Shown one piece after another: positions 1-10,900 of a DNA stretch of 19,650 nucleotides. Source of the stretch: Sulfuritalea sp. (lineage in GTDB: Bacteria; Pseudomonadota; Gammaproteobacteria; Burkholderiales; Rhodocyclaceae); NCBI GenBank assembly GCA_021738105.1, contig JAIPCS010000037.1, positions 1 through 19,650 of the forward strand. The letters are read 5' to 3'. Position 1 is the stretch's first letter. Every line of letters starts with the position of its first letter. A program made the translations under genes and the position numbers. The notes under the pieces were generated by a model, which was not told the origin of the DNA, did not search any database, and saw only the letters and a program-made list of their open reading frames with translations.

Positions 1-1
1 T

Positions 2-2152
2 GCCGACATCGGTCGCCACATTGCTGACAATCTGGTGGAATTCAATGGCCGTCCCGCCGACGCCACCAGCTTCGATCTGCTGCACGATCTGATCAAGCTC
101 CAGGGCTATCGCCTCGCCTACTGGCGAGTCGCCTCGGACGAGATCAACTACCGGCGCTTCTTCGACATCAACGAGCTTGCCGCACTGCGCATGGATGAAC
201 CGGCGGTGTTCGAGGCGACCCACCGCTTCGTGCTTGACCTGCTGGCACAGGGCAAGGTCGAGGGACTGCGTATCGACCATCCGGACGGACTCTATGATCC
301 GGGTCGCTACTTCCAGCGCCTGCAAGCGGCCTTCGGTGGCAAGCTACCTGCGCCGGAAGATCCGCTGCCGCTCTATCTGGTGATAGAAAAGATCCTCGCC
401 GATCACGAGCGCCTGCCCAACGACTGGCCGATACACGGCGCCACCGGCTATCGATTCGCCAATCTGGTCAACAACCTGTTTATCGATGGAACCGCCGAAC
501 GGCGCATGACACGTGTGTACAACGACTTCACCGGCATCCACAACGACTTCGAGACGATTGCCCATGACGCCAAGAAGCTCATCATGCTCACCGCCCTGTC
601 GAGCGAGCTCAACGTGCTCGCCACCCGTCTCGCGCGCATCGCGGCCGCAAGCCGCAGTACCTGCGACTACACCCTCAACGGCTTGCGCGATGCCCTGGTG
701 GATGTGGTGGCCAGCTTTCCGGTCTATCGCAGCTATGTCGCCCAGGGACAACTATCCGCAGACGATCGCCGCCATATTACCTGGGCGGTGGCCGTAGCAA
801 AGAAACACAGTCCGACCGCCGATACCGGTATTCATGATTTTCTTTACGATGTGCTGACCACGGATATCGCCCGCGGTCGCAGCGCTTCCTTTCGTGAGCG
901 GATACAAGCCTTCGCCATGAAGTTCCAGCAATTCTCTTCGCCGGTCATGGCCAAGGGCGTCGAAGACACGGCGTTTTACCGCTATCACCGCCTGACCTCG
1001 CTCAACGATGTCGGCGGTGAGCCGCGCCGCTTTGGCATATCGGTCGCCGCCTTTCACTCCGCCACGCGCGCGAGAGCCGCTCGCTGGCCACACAATTTGC
1101 TGGCCACATCCACTCATGACAGCAAGCGCTCCGAGGATGTGCGTGCGCGGATCAACATTTTGTCGGAAATGCCTGCTGCATGGAAACTCATGTTGAAGCG
1201 CTGGAACCGTTTCAACCGTGGCCGCAAACGCCTGATCGATGGCATCGAGGCGCCCTCGCGCAACGACGAATACCTGCTCTACCAGACCCTGATCGGCACC
1301 TGGCCGCTGGAAATTCCTGACGAGGCTGCCCTCGCCGACTACCGCTCACGGATCGATGCCTACATGATCAAGGCGCTGCGCGAGGCCAAGGAACACAGTA
1401 GCTGGGTCAAGGTCAATACCGAGTACGAAGCCGCGATGAGTGGCTTTGTTCAGGCACTGCTGGCTCCCGGCGAAAACAACCTGTTCCTTGCCGACTTCAT
1501 ACCCATCGCGCAACCCATTGCTCGTCACGGCCTGATCAACAGTCTTTCACAGACCCTGATCAAGCTTGCCTCTCCGGGCGTCCCGGATATCTATCAAGGC
1601 TGCGAGCTGTGGCAATTCAATCTGGTCGATCCGGACAACCGCCGACCGGTGGATTTTGCTCACCGGCACCAACTGCTGCATGAAGTGAAGGCGCTGATCG
1701 ATGCGCCTGCAGATCAATGGCCGCAACGCCTGCAGCCATTGGTCGCCGATATGACCGACGGCCGAATCAAGCTCTATACGCTCTGGCAAAGCCTGTGCCT
1801 GCGTCAGAGATGGCCTGAAGTCTTTCGCGAGGGCAGTTATCTTCCCCTGAATATCTCGGGCAAACATGCGACCCACGTCTGCGCGTTCGCGCGATGCAGC
1901 GGTGATCGCCGGCTGATAGTCGTCGTGCCGAGACTGACTGCACGTCTGATGGGTGATCGAAGTGTCCCACCCCTGGAAGCGGAAATCTGGCGCGACACCC
2001 ACGTCGAACTGCCGGATGAACTGACTCGCACCGATTGGCGCAACGTGCTCACGGGTGAACGTCATTCGATGGCCCGAAAGCTGGAAATGGGCGCCTTGCT
2101 GACCTGTTTTCCGGTGGCTCTGCTTGCCTCGGAGACCGATACTGGACCATGA
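2..2152 (+). CDS. treY: Maltooligosyltrehalose synthase TreY (5' truncated by window)
   Basis: TreY (EC 5.4.99.15) turns the reducing-end alpha-1,4 bond of maltodextrins into an alpha,alpha-1,1 bond. TreZ then releases trehalose; both act in the cytoplasm. The reading frame is open from base 2, so the true start lies upstream; a GTG at 35 is internal. About 717 residues are visible, and the C terminus is intact. Counting from the GTG at 35, the family motifs are GLRIDHPDGL with the predicted nucleophile Asp81, YLVIEKIL with the predicted acid/base Glu118, MAKGVEDTAFYRY, STHDSKRSEDVRAR (third acidic residue) and GVPDIYQGCELW followed by LVDPDNRRPVDF. These are diagnostic of GH13 TreY rather than ordinary alpha-amylase. 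The N-terminal part of the barrel is outside the window. A treZ or glycogen gene would be expected just upstream. Confidence 0.95.
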   Translation, partial: ADIGRHIADNLVEFNGRPADATSFDLLHDLIKLQGYRLAYWRVASDEINYRRFFDINELAALRMDEPAVFEATHRFVLDLLAQGKVEGLRIDHPDGLYDPGRYFQRLQAAFGGKLPAPEDPLPLYLVIEKILADHERLPNDWPIHGATGYRFANLVNNLFIDGTAERRMTRVYNDFTGIHNDFETIAHDAKKLIMLTALSSELNVLATRLARIAAASRSTCDYTLNGLRDALVDVVASFPVYRSYVAQGQLSADDRRHITWAVAVAKKHSPTADTGIHDFLYDVLTTDIARGRSASFRERIQAFAMKFQQFSSPVMAKGVEDTAFYRYHRLTSLNDVGGEPRRFGISVAAFHSATRARAARWPHNLLATSTHDSKRSEDVRARINILSEMPAAWKLMLKRWNRFNRGRKRLIDGIEAPSRNDEYLLYQTLIGTWPLEIPDEAALADYRSRIDAYMIKALREAKEHSSWVKVNTEYEAAMSGFVQALLAPGENNLFLADFIPIAQPIARHGLINSLSQTLIKLASPGVPDIYQGCELWQFNLVDPDNRRPVDFAHRHQLLHEVKALIDAPADQWPQRLQPLVADMTDGRIKLYTLWQSLCLRQRWPEVFREGSYLPLNISGKHATHVCAFARCSGDRRLIVVVPRLTARLMGDRSVPPLEAEIWRDTHVELPDELTRTDWRNVLTGERHSMARKLEMGALLTCFPVALLASETDTGP

Positions 2153-2240
2153 AGCGAAACGGGATACGGTACCAGGGTCGAGCAAAGACACGTGCAGCAT
2201 TTTCGGACAGCGGCCTGACGCAAACCAGGAGGCTCCAGCA

Positions 2241-2265
2241 AATTCTGTCGCAAAGGTGCAGAATT
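2241..2265. repeat. 7-bp inverted repeat between treY and the ClC gene
   Basis: AATTCTG at 2241-2247 is exactly matched by CAGAATT at 2259-2265, with an 11-nt loop. It lies 88 nt after the treY stop and 67 nt before the ClC start. No T-run follows, so it is a poor Rho-independent terminator. It could be an operator or chance. Confidence 0.3.
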
Positions 2266-2297
2266 CCGATGTGCCCAGGACACCCCGAAATCGGGAT

Positions 2298-2326
2298 TTG
2301 ACAGAATATTTACTGATTGGATTGAC
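2298..2326 (+). promoter_or_regulatory. Possible promoter of the ClC gene
   Basis: A perfect -35 hexamer TTGACA sits at 2298-2303, 28 nt before the ClC start codon. At the usual 16-17 bp spacing the -10 position (GATTGA or ATTGAC) matches TATAAT poorly. A start site here would leave an almost leaderless mRNA. A small hairpin, CCCGA/TCGGG at 2284-2295, directly precedes the -35. The evidence is weak. Confidence 0.25.
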
Positions 2327-2331
2327 TCACA

Positions 2332-3678
2332 ATGCAGCCGGAACAGATCACCAAAGCCTTGCAACAAAACCACTCGGTAAGGCGCTTTCGACACCGGCTG
2401 TTCTCCAAACGATTGTGGGCACGAGGTCTGGTGTTCTGGGGCGGCTCGATTGGTGTTGGTGCGATCGCAGTGTTGTTCGCCTTCGGGGCGGAAAAGGCCA
2501 ACCACTATCATCACCAACTGCTTGAATTTTCCCCTTACCTGCCGTTCCTGATCACGCCGCTGGGACTCGGTATGGTGGCATGGATCACGCAGAAGTTTTT
2601 CCAGGGGTCACAGGGCAGCGGCATTCCACAAACCATTGCCGCGCTCGAAAGCGAAGAGACGCGAAGCCGTGTTTTGTCTCTTCGCATTGCTTTTGGCAAG
2701 ATCATGCTCACCCTTCTGGGACTGTTCAGCGGCGCCTCTATCGGCCGCGAAGGCCCGACAGTACAAATTGGTGCAGCCATCATGCACTCGCTCGGTCGCC
2801 TGGTGCCTTTTTCGCGCATGCAAACCGAAAAGGGGCTCATTCTTGCCGGCGGGGCTGCAGGAGTTGCTGCGGCCTTCAACACGCCGTTGGCCGGGGTTGT
2901 CTTCGCCATTGAAGAAATGAGCCGGTCGTTTGAACACCGCACCAGCGGTACCATTCTCACCAGCGTGATTCTGGCGGGTATTTCCTCGATGGCGATTCTC
3001 GGCAACTATCCGTACTTCGGCTATACCTCCGCGTCCCTCCCGCTTGACCAGGCATGGATCGCCGTCGTCATGTGCGGTGGGGCTGGCGGTTTGCTGGGTG
3101 GATTGTTCTCGCGCCTGCTGATTGCCATGTCACGCGGATTACCAGGCCGTGCCGGACTTTTTGCCCGTTCAAGACCCGTGGCCTTTGCTGCCGCGTGCGG
3201 CCTGATTCTCGCGTTGATTGGCCTGGCATCGAGCAGCACCACCTACGGCACAGGGTATGACGAAGCCAAGTTCATTCTTGAAGGCAGTCAGCAATTGCCG
3301 GCGGAATACGGCATTCTCAAGTTTCTCGCGACGCTGGTTTCATACGCCAGCGGTATTCCCGGAGGCATCTTCGCTCCCTCGCTGGCCGTCGGTGCCGGAT
3401 TCGGACTTAACCTCTCCGAATTAATGCCCTACGCGCCCACCGGGGCCGTAGTACTGCTGGCTATGGTTGGCTATTTTTCAGGCGTGGTACAAGCGCCGAT
3501 CACGGCCTTTGTCATCGTCATCGAAATGACAGACAACCACGACATGGTACTGCCACTGATGGCCACCGCATTGATCGCAAGCGCGGTTTCCCGACTGGTT
3601 TGCCCACGCCCTCTCTACCGCACGCTGGCTGAACGCTTTCTGAGTCTGGGCATGCCAAACAAAACTCCGACACGCTAG
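2332..3678 (+). CDS. ClC-family chloride/proton antiporter
   Basis: This 448-residue polytopic inner-membrane protein of the voltage-gated ClC family has all signature elements. They are GSGIPQ (Ser96, matching the central Ser of E. coli ClcA), GREGPTVQIGA (Glu140, the gating glutamate), AIEEM (Glu194/195, matching the internal proton glutamate), GGIFAPSLAVGA (344-355) and Tyr429 in RPLYRTL, matching the ion-coordinating Tyr. Because both the gating and the proton glutamates are kept, a 2 Cl-/1 H+ antiporter is more likely than a passive channel. The protein ends without CBS domains, as in short bacterial ClCs. ATG 2332 has only a weak GGA Shine-Dalgarno. It converges on the minus-strand cation antiporter with 6 bp between stops. 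In enteric bacteria such proteins aid extreme acid resistance; the role here is inferred. Confidence 0.94.
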   Translation: MQPEQITKALQQNHSVRRFRHRLFSKRLWARGLVFWGGSIGVGAIAVLFAFGAEKANHYHHQLLEFSPYLPFLITPLGLGMVAWITQKFFQGSQGSGIPQTIAALESEETRSRVLSLRIAFGKIMLTLLGLFSGASIGREGPTVQIGAAIMHSLGRLVPFSRMQTEKGLILAGGAAGVAAAFNTPLAGVVFAIEEMSRSFEHRTSGTILTSVILAGISSMAILGNYPYFGYTSASLPLDQAWIAVVMCGGAGGLLGGLFSRLLIAMSRGLPGRAGLFARSRPVAFAAACGLILALIGLASSSTTYGTGYDEAKFILEGSQQLPAEYGILKFLATLVSYASGIPGGIFAPSLAVGAGFGLNLSELMPYAPTGAVVLLAMVGYFSGVVQAPITAFVIVIEMTDNHDMVLPLMATALIASAVSRLVCPRPLYRTLAERFLSLGMPNKTPTR

Positions 3679-3684
3679 GCAAAT

Positions 3685-4920
3685 TTACGGATTCCGCGGC
3701 TCGGACGGCACCCCGGAAAGGGATGATTCCAACTTGTCCCCGGGTGCCGAATTTTGGCGGCGGGCTGCCAATCCGGCAACCAGTATCATTGCAGAGGACA
3801 CCAGAACTACCAGAATTACCGCGCCGTTGAGATAGCTGGGCAGTGCATAGGTATCGCGTACGGTGAGATACAACAGCACCGTGATCAGACCGCGAGGCGC
3901 AATCCATACCAGCGGCTTGGCTAATTCCGGACTGACGATGAAACGCAGCAGCGCAAAGCGACTGCCAAAGATGACTGTCAAAACCAGAGCTGCGGAGAGC
4001 CAGGTCCAGGGTGAAGCAAGGTCGGACAGGTCGGTCCAGTAGCCCAGCAGCACGAAGAAAAATCCCCGCACAACAAAGGTCAGCTCTACCACCAGCGTCT
4101 TGAATTCGGAGAGCGTCGCGTCGTAATCCGAGTCGATCCAATTCTGGAAGGGACGAAAACGCGTAACCAGCGACGGTTTGTTGAGCAACAGACCGAAAAA
4201 AAGCACCATGATGAGCGGGGACAGATGAAACAGCTGGCCGGTCGAGTAAAGCGCGAACAGACCTGCCAGCAGCGGAACGAAACGAATGTGCCCTTCCACT
4301 CGCAGCAACAGCAGCATCAATACTGTCGCGCAGAGCAGTGACAGCAGGAGGGACAGGACGCCCCCTCCCAACAACTTCAGTATCGCGCCCTTGACGCTGC
4401 CATCCGAACCCAGCAGGGAAAAAAATACCAGCACGCCGATGATGTCCGACATGGATGTTTCATAGACGACGAACTCGCGTCCTTGGGCTGTCAGAAAATT
4501 TGTGCTGGGGATGGCGACGGCGCTGCTGATCACGGCGAATGGTGTGGCCAGCAGTACGGCCTGCACCGGGCTGATGTCCAGTGCCATCCTGGCCGCAAGG
4601 GCAAACACCAGCACGCAAATCACAAAACCCGCGGTGGCGAGAAAAAACGTGGCACTAATGAGTCGAATACGCTCGCGCCGAAGTTCGATATCCAGCGCCC
4701 CCTCCAGCACGATCAAGACCAGTCCAATGGTGCCGACGATGGGTACCAGTGTGCCCGCCCAATTGAGTTGCACACCTATCGAGTCGAGCAACGGACGTGC
4801 AATCAGGCCGCTTGCCACCAGCACGATGACAGAAGGTATTCCCCATCGCCTGCAGATCCGCTCGACGCCGAAGACGATGAGCAGAAACAGGGAAGCGCTG
4901 AGGATGGTCGGGTAGGTCAT
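3685..4920 (-). CDS. CPA-type Na+(K+)/H+ antiporter
   Basis: This 411-residue membrane protein of the monovalent cation:proton antiporter fold (Na_H_Exchanger domain) has about 12 predicted hydrophobic segments. Residues 7-19, 29-43 and 60-74 form the first helices, and LVLEGALDIEL-type sequence follows near 70-80. The ion-binding stretch is ETSMSDIIG (154-162), with Asp159 the predicted carboxylate. CPA1 proteins usually have Asn-Asp at this point and CPA2 proteins Asp-Asp; here it is Ser-Asp. Later family features are VVRGFFFVLLG (283-293) and WIAPRGLITVLLYL (339-352) with a conserved Arg. It probably exchanges cytoplasmic Na+ or K+ for H+. There is no C-terminal TrkA_N or CBS regulatory domain, only a short polar tail. 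No other start is usable before an in-frame stop upstream. Confidence 0.9.
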   Translation of the reverse strand: MTYPTILSASLFLLIVFGVERICRRWGIPSVIVLVASGLIARPLLDSIGVQLNWAGTLVPIVGTIGLVLIVLEGALDIELRRERIRLISATFFLATAGFVICVLVFALAARMALDISPVQAVLLATPFAVISSAVAIPSTNFLTAQGREFVVYETSMSDIIGVLVFFSLLGSDGSVKGAILKLLGGGVLSLLLSLLCATVLMLLLLRVEGHIRFVPLLAGLFALYSTGQLFHLSPLIMVLFFGLLLNKPSLVTRFRPFQNWIDSDYDATLSEFKTLVVELTFVVRGFFFVLLGYWTDLSDLASPWTWLSAALVLTVIFGSRFALLRFIVSPELAKPLVWIAPRGLITVLLYLTVRDTYALPSYLNGAVILVVLVSSAMILVAGLAARRQNSAPGDKLESSLSGVPSEPRNP

Positions 4921-5047
4921 GGATTGATTCCAGGTGATAGGCCATTTCGGCTGGCGCGATCATAGCCGGGAACCCACCTCTTTCCCGCCCCGGCTGTCGG
5001 GCAGGCTGTGTTTCGCGTCTCCCGGACAGCGACGAATGAACTCTGAA

Positions 5048-5065
5048 TGTTGCCCATGGGCAACA
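5048..5065. promoter_or_regulatory. 18-bp perfect palindrome, candidate operator
   Basis: TGTTGCCCATGGGCAACA reads the same on both strands over all 18 bases. It lies 128 bp upstream of the cation antiporter start and 100 bp downstream of the pgm stop, in the 245-bp gap between these two minus-strand genes. There is no T-tract, so a terminator is unlikely. The symmetry and position suit a dimeric regulator, but no known regulator is recognised. Confidence 0.4.
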
Positions 5066-5165
5066 CGAAGGAATCAAGCGCGACGACCGGTGCGCCTATC
5101 TCTGTGAGCTCCGCGCTCTCCGTGGTGATCATTTGACTTCCCATCAATTTCTCGATGACGGAGCA

Positions 5166-6857
<1,692 letters not shown>

Positions 6858-7097
6858 CTAGCGCACTTGATCCTGTTTGGACGTTTGACAAGACCCGCGC
6901 GCAACAGCCTCACGGATGCGCTTTATGGTTTCTTCCATGACGGCATTCCGTGAAACTTCGAGTCCCAAACTGCGCGCAATCTGGTTAATTCGAGCCGGAT
7001 TCAAGGGAATGCCACCAGCATCGATGGCCGCCAGCAGCTTCCGCGCGCGCCTCAAGTCCGGACATTGATCAGCCCTGGCTGGCCACCAGCGTCGCAT
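6858..7097 (-). CDS. Small uncharacterised protein upstream of pgm
   Basis: The likely ATG at 7097 gives 79 residues; a TTG at 7133 in the same frame would give 91. The visible core reads DLRRARKLLAAIDAGG, then IPLNPARINQIARSLGLEV, then MEETIKRIREAV. This is a regular helix pattern with a Gly/Pro turn and resembles a short helical domain more than a translated spacer. The N terminus (MRRWWPAR) is basic and Trp-rich. There are no membrane segments or Cys pairs. Base composition and codon use look coding over the core and less so over the first 20 codons. It shares strand and close spacing with pgm. I do not recognise a function. Confidence 0.5.
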   Translation of the reverse strand: MRRWWPARADQCPDLRRARKLLAAIDAGGIPLNPARINQIARSLGLEVSRNAVMEETIKRIREAVARGSCQTSKQDQVR

Positions 7098-7525
7098 CCA
7101 CCTGCTCAGCCCTGATGTTGATGTTTTCGCCAAGCTAAATTCTCAATGATCCAGAACCCAAGCCTACCAGCAAGCCTCGAATCTCGCTGGCAACTGGTGA
7201 CGGAAAGCTTCAAATGGAGCGGAGATCAACAATAGCATCCTCATGTTGCCTATCCACGTTATTGGGGGGAATTCGATGCCCAAAAACGCGGCAATGAATG
7301 AAGCCCGGACAACGAAACCGCAGACACCACTTCTGGCCATGGCCAAAGCCGGCATCGCAAACTGAAAGAATTGGCGCAGTCGGTCGGCGGATCCGGGAAA
7401 TCTCCCTGAGCGTAAAACAGCTTACTGTCTTTTCGACGAGCAGTCCGACCGGAATGAACGCACAGCAGCAAGCATTTGATCTTGCGAGAATTCATCAACG
7501 TGATACGATAAAAACCTGCTGAAAG

Positions 7526-7556
7526 ACGTGACCTGGAAATGGTTTCTGTGTCACGT
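7526..7556. repeat. Spaced inverted repeat ACGTGAC / GTCACGT
   Basis: ACGTGAC at 7526-7532 is mirrored exactly by GTCACGT at 7550-7556, with 17 bp between. The half-site centres are 24 bp apart, a little over two helical turns. It lies about 400 bp upstream of the kinase start. It is a possible regulator site or chance. Confidence 0.25.
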
Positions 7557-7830
7557 TGAGCTGGGGCCCAGACCACTGCCTCGCTTATGACGTCTTGACT
7601 CGCACTGCCTTTTGCGGTGCGTTGATGGAAGCATGGAGCGAAGTGTGCAAAGAGTTTCTGGTTCTGTTGTCGATCCTGGCCCGATATCGAGCCTAATTCA
7701 TTCCGCCATTGCGGGCGCAAAGCGCGCCGCCTTCGCTGTCGGCACGCTATTGCCCATCCCCCCCGCCCCGATCCGCTCAGGTCCTTGCCCGGGAGAATGG
7801 TTTTGCCTTCGCTCCCCTTGCCGAAAGCCG

Positions 7831-7848
7831 GCGATGGTCCGCCATCGC
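7831..7848. repeat. Hairpin GCGATGG-TCCG-CCATCGC
   Basis: A perfect 7-bp stem with a 4-nt loop lies about 100 bp before the hybrid kinase start. No U-tract follows. It would sit in the 5' leader of the kinase mRNA if transcription starts upstream. Confidence 0.35.
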
Positions 7849-7945
7849 GTAGCGTATCCAACGCAGCCGAGTGACATCTGCTGCAACGCCACGCGGCCGG
7901 ACGACAATAAAGCGTCTCCGGCAGACCTGGAACAAGAGCTGATTC

Positions 7946-10900
7946 ATGGATAAGGAAAAACTCGGCGCTGGTGACACGGCAACTGATCAGATCGGGGTGG
8001 CAGACAACGAGCCTCAGTACGGCAAGACACGCTGGATCGTGTCGATGATCATGATCGTTGCGCTAGTGGTACCCGTCATCGCCGCCTCGATCATCGCGAT
8101 TTATCGCCCGCAGATCGAGCGCGATGCCTACAACAGCCTCACGGTCACGGCCCGGCTCAAGGCCCAGCAAGTGGAGTTCTGGCTGGGCGAGCGACGCGGC
8201 GACGGCAATGTCGTGGCGAGCGATCTTGATCTGGTCGCGCGCATTGCAGCCATGGCGAGCGACCCGACGGCTCTGCCAGTAGTGCGCGCACGACTCGACG
8301 CCATCCGCAACAGCTACGGCTATGCCGCCGCCTTTCTGCTAAGTCCGCAAGGGAAACTCCTGCTGCGTTCGGGTCAGGCTCACAAGATTTCTGCACAGAC
8401 CCTCAACCTCCTGCCGGGAGCTTTTTCCAGCGGGAGAACCGTTCAAAGCGGCTTCTATCTCGATACATTTGACCATCTGCCAGGGTTCAACTTTGTTGTG
8501 CCCTTGCAGCGCAGCACGGCCAATGGCTTGCAACCGGTAGCGGTGCTGGTTCTTCATATAGAGACGTCTGCATCGCCGGTCTTGTCCCTGATCATGGATG
8601 CGTCATCACTCAGTCCCAGCAGCGAAATGCTGCTGGTGGAACGCACAGGCGACTCGGTGATGTTCCTCAACCAGCTCCGTCACATCGCACAGAATACCGC
8701 GCTGGAATTTACCCGTCCGTTGACCGAACCCGACTTGCCTACTGCCATTGCCCTCCGTACCGGCGGGGCCGGCACGGTACATGGCAAGGACTATCTTGGC
8801 AGGGCTGTATTGGCGGCGTACACGCCAGTCGCCGGCACCCGCTGGCAACTTGTGGCCAAGCGTGACCACGACGAGATCATGGCGCCGCTATGGAAACTCC
8901 CCGCCTGGATCGCGCTCGTCGCCGCCGGCGCTGTTCTCGCCGGCGGAGTGGCCCTGCGCCGGCTCTGGTCGCAACGGGAGCGTCTGCGCCGACTGGCGTT
9001 GCGCGAACGCCAGGAACAGAGCCTGCGGGAAAATGAGGCCCGTCTGCGCGCCATTACCGAGACGGCGCGCGATGCCATCGTGACAGCCGATGCCGATGGC
9101 AGGATTGTCGGCTGGAACACCGCTGCCACACACATGTTCGGCTTTGACGAAAACGAGATCATCGGTCAATCGCTCGAACAAATCATTCCGCCGCGCTTCC
9201 GCAAGCGCGCAATGGAAGGTTTTTTTCGCATGATGGACGGCGACCCGGACAAGCACGATGGCAGCGTTGTTGAATTAACCGGAGTAGACAAAAACGGCCA
9301 CGAATTTCTGCTCGAACGCTCGGTGGCCCTGTGGGCAACCCGTTCAGGCCATTTCTACACCTGCACCATGCGCGACATCACCGAACTCAAGAAGGAAGAC
9401 GACGCGCTGCGCATAGCGGCTGCGGTTTTCGAGTCTCACCAGGGCATGGTGGTGACCGATGCCAATAAGGTAATTCTGCGCATCAATCATGCATTTACCA
9501 AAATACACGGCTACACGACGCAGGAAGCCGTTGGCCGGCAGATCAGTCTGGTCAAGTCGGGGCAGCACGATGTGGGGTTTTATGAGGCGCTGTGGGCGCA
9601 AGTGCTGCACAAGGGAAGCTGGCAGGGCGAGATATGGAATCGCAGCAAGTTCGGCGAGATACATCCCCATTGGCTTACGATGTCAGCGGTGAAAAATGCG
9701 CATGGGACCGTCACCCACTATGTCGGCACCTATACCGACATCACCGAGCAAAAGAAGATTGAAGTCGGGCTGCAGCAAAGCGAGGAAAAGCTGCGCGCCA
9801 TGACCGATAACGTCGGTATCGTGATGTTCCTCAAGGACCTCGCCGGGCGCTACCTGCATGTAAACCGGCAATACGAAACGCTGTTCCATGTCACCAATAC
9901 GGCGATTCAAGGAAAAACCGACTACGACATTTTTCAGAAGGACGCTGCCGACAAGTTTGTCGAGAACGATCAAGTCGTTATCCAGTCAGGGCAATCGTTT
10001 GAAGTGGAAGAGCAGGTGCCGCAGGATGACGGCATGCATACCTACAACTCCGTCAAGTTTCCGGTACGGAATGTCTCGGGCGAAATTTATGCCGTGTGTG
10101 GAGTCGCTACCGACATCACCGAGCGCAAGCATCAAGAGGAGAATACACGCCGGCTGCTGGCGGAAAACGAAACTATTCTGAACAACGCGCTGGTTGGCAT
10201 CGTCTACCTGAAGCAGAGGCGCATCGTGTCCTGCAACCGCCGCTTTGAGGAACTGTTTCAATATGAGCGCGGCGAGTTGATCGGCGAATCATCGGAACGG
10301 CTGTATGAGACCAAAGAGTCTTTCGAGCATATCGGCAGGGTCGCCTACGCTGCCGTCTGCGAGGGGCGAAACTACAGCACCGAGGTCCTGCTGCAGCACA
10401 AGGACGGCAGCTTGTTCTGGGGCGCGCTGAGCGGGCGTGCCCTTGACCCTGCACACCCCAACGACGGCAGCATCTGGATTTATGCCGATATTTCCGAGCG
10501 GCGACTTGCCGAGCAGCAGACCAGCAAAATGCTGCAGGCCGTGGAACAAAGCCCCGCCTCGATCGTCATCACCGACCGCAACGGCGTGATTGAGTATGTC
10601 AACCCGAGTTTCTGCCGGGTTTCCGGCTATAGCCGGGACGAAGCACTCGGCAGGACGCCTGCCATATTAAAGTCGGAAGAAACGCCCGGTAGCACTTACC
10701 AGGAACTGTGGAGCACCATACTTCAAGGCAGGATTTGGCGCGGCAGCTTGCGCAACCGCTGCAAGAATGGCGATCTGATCTGGGAGGAGACGTCGATCTC
10801 GCCAATCTTCGACGAGGATGGAGAAATCACCCATTTCGTGGCAGTCAAGGACGACGTCACCGAGCGCAAACGCATCGAAGAGGAGTTGGAAGACCATCAG

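Larger units (their letters stand above)
7098..7945. other. Long region without a convincing gene
   Basis: About 850 bp separate the divergent small ORF/pgm unit from the kinase operon. The open frames here are low-complexity, rich in Arg, Pro, Cys and Trp, lack good ribosome sites and overlap each other on both strands, so I call none. The region is less GC-rich near 7180-7560 than its neighbours. It contains a 12-bp palindrome (7334-7345), a spaced inverted repeat (7526-7556) and a 7-bp hairpin (7831-7848). The kinase operon promoter should lie here, but no clear -35/-10 pair is visible. It may be decayed coding DNA. Confidence 0.6.

Noticed and set aside
2124..2525. 133-codon plus-strand ORF spanning the treY-ClC gap
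   Set aside because: It overlaps both real genes in another frame and has no domain features.
7259..7861. 200-codon minus-strand ORF in the long gap
   Set aside because: The composition is rich in Arg, Ser, Trp and Cys with no domain pattern or ribosome site, and it overlaps equally poor plus-strand frames. It is probably chance or decayed sequence.
7612..7953. 113-codon plus-strand ORF overlapping the kinase start
   Set aside because: It is Pro/Cys/Arg-rich, lacks a Shine-Dalgarno and recognisable motif, and runs into the kinase gene in another frame.
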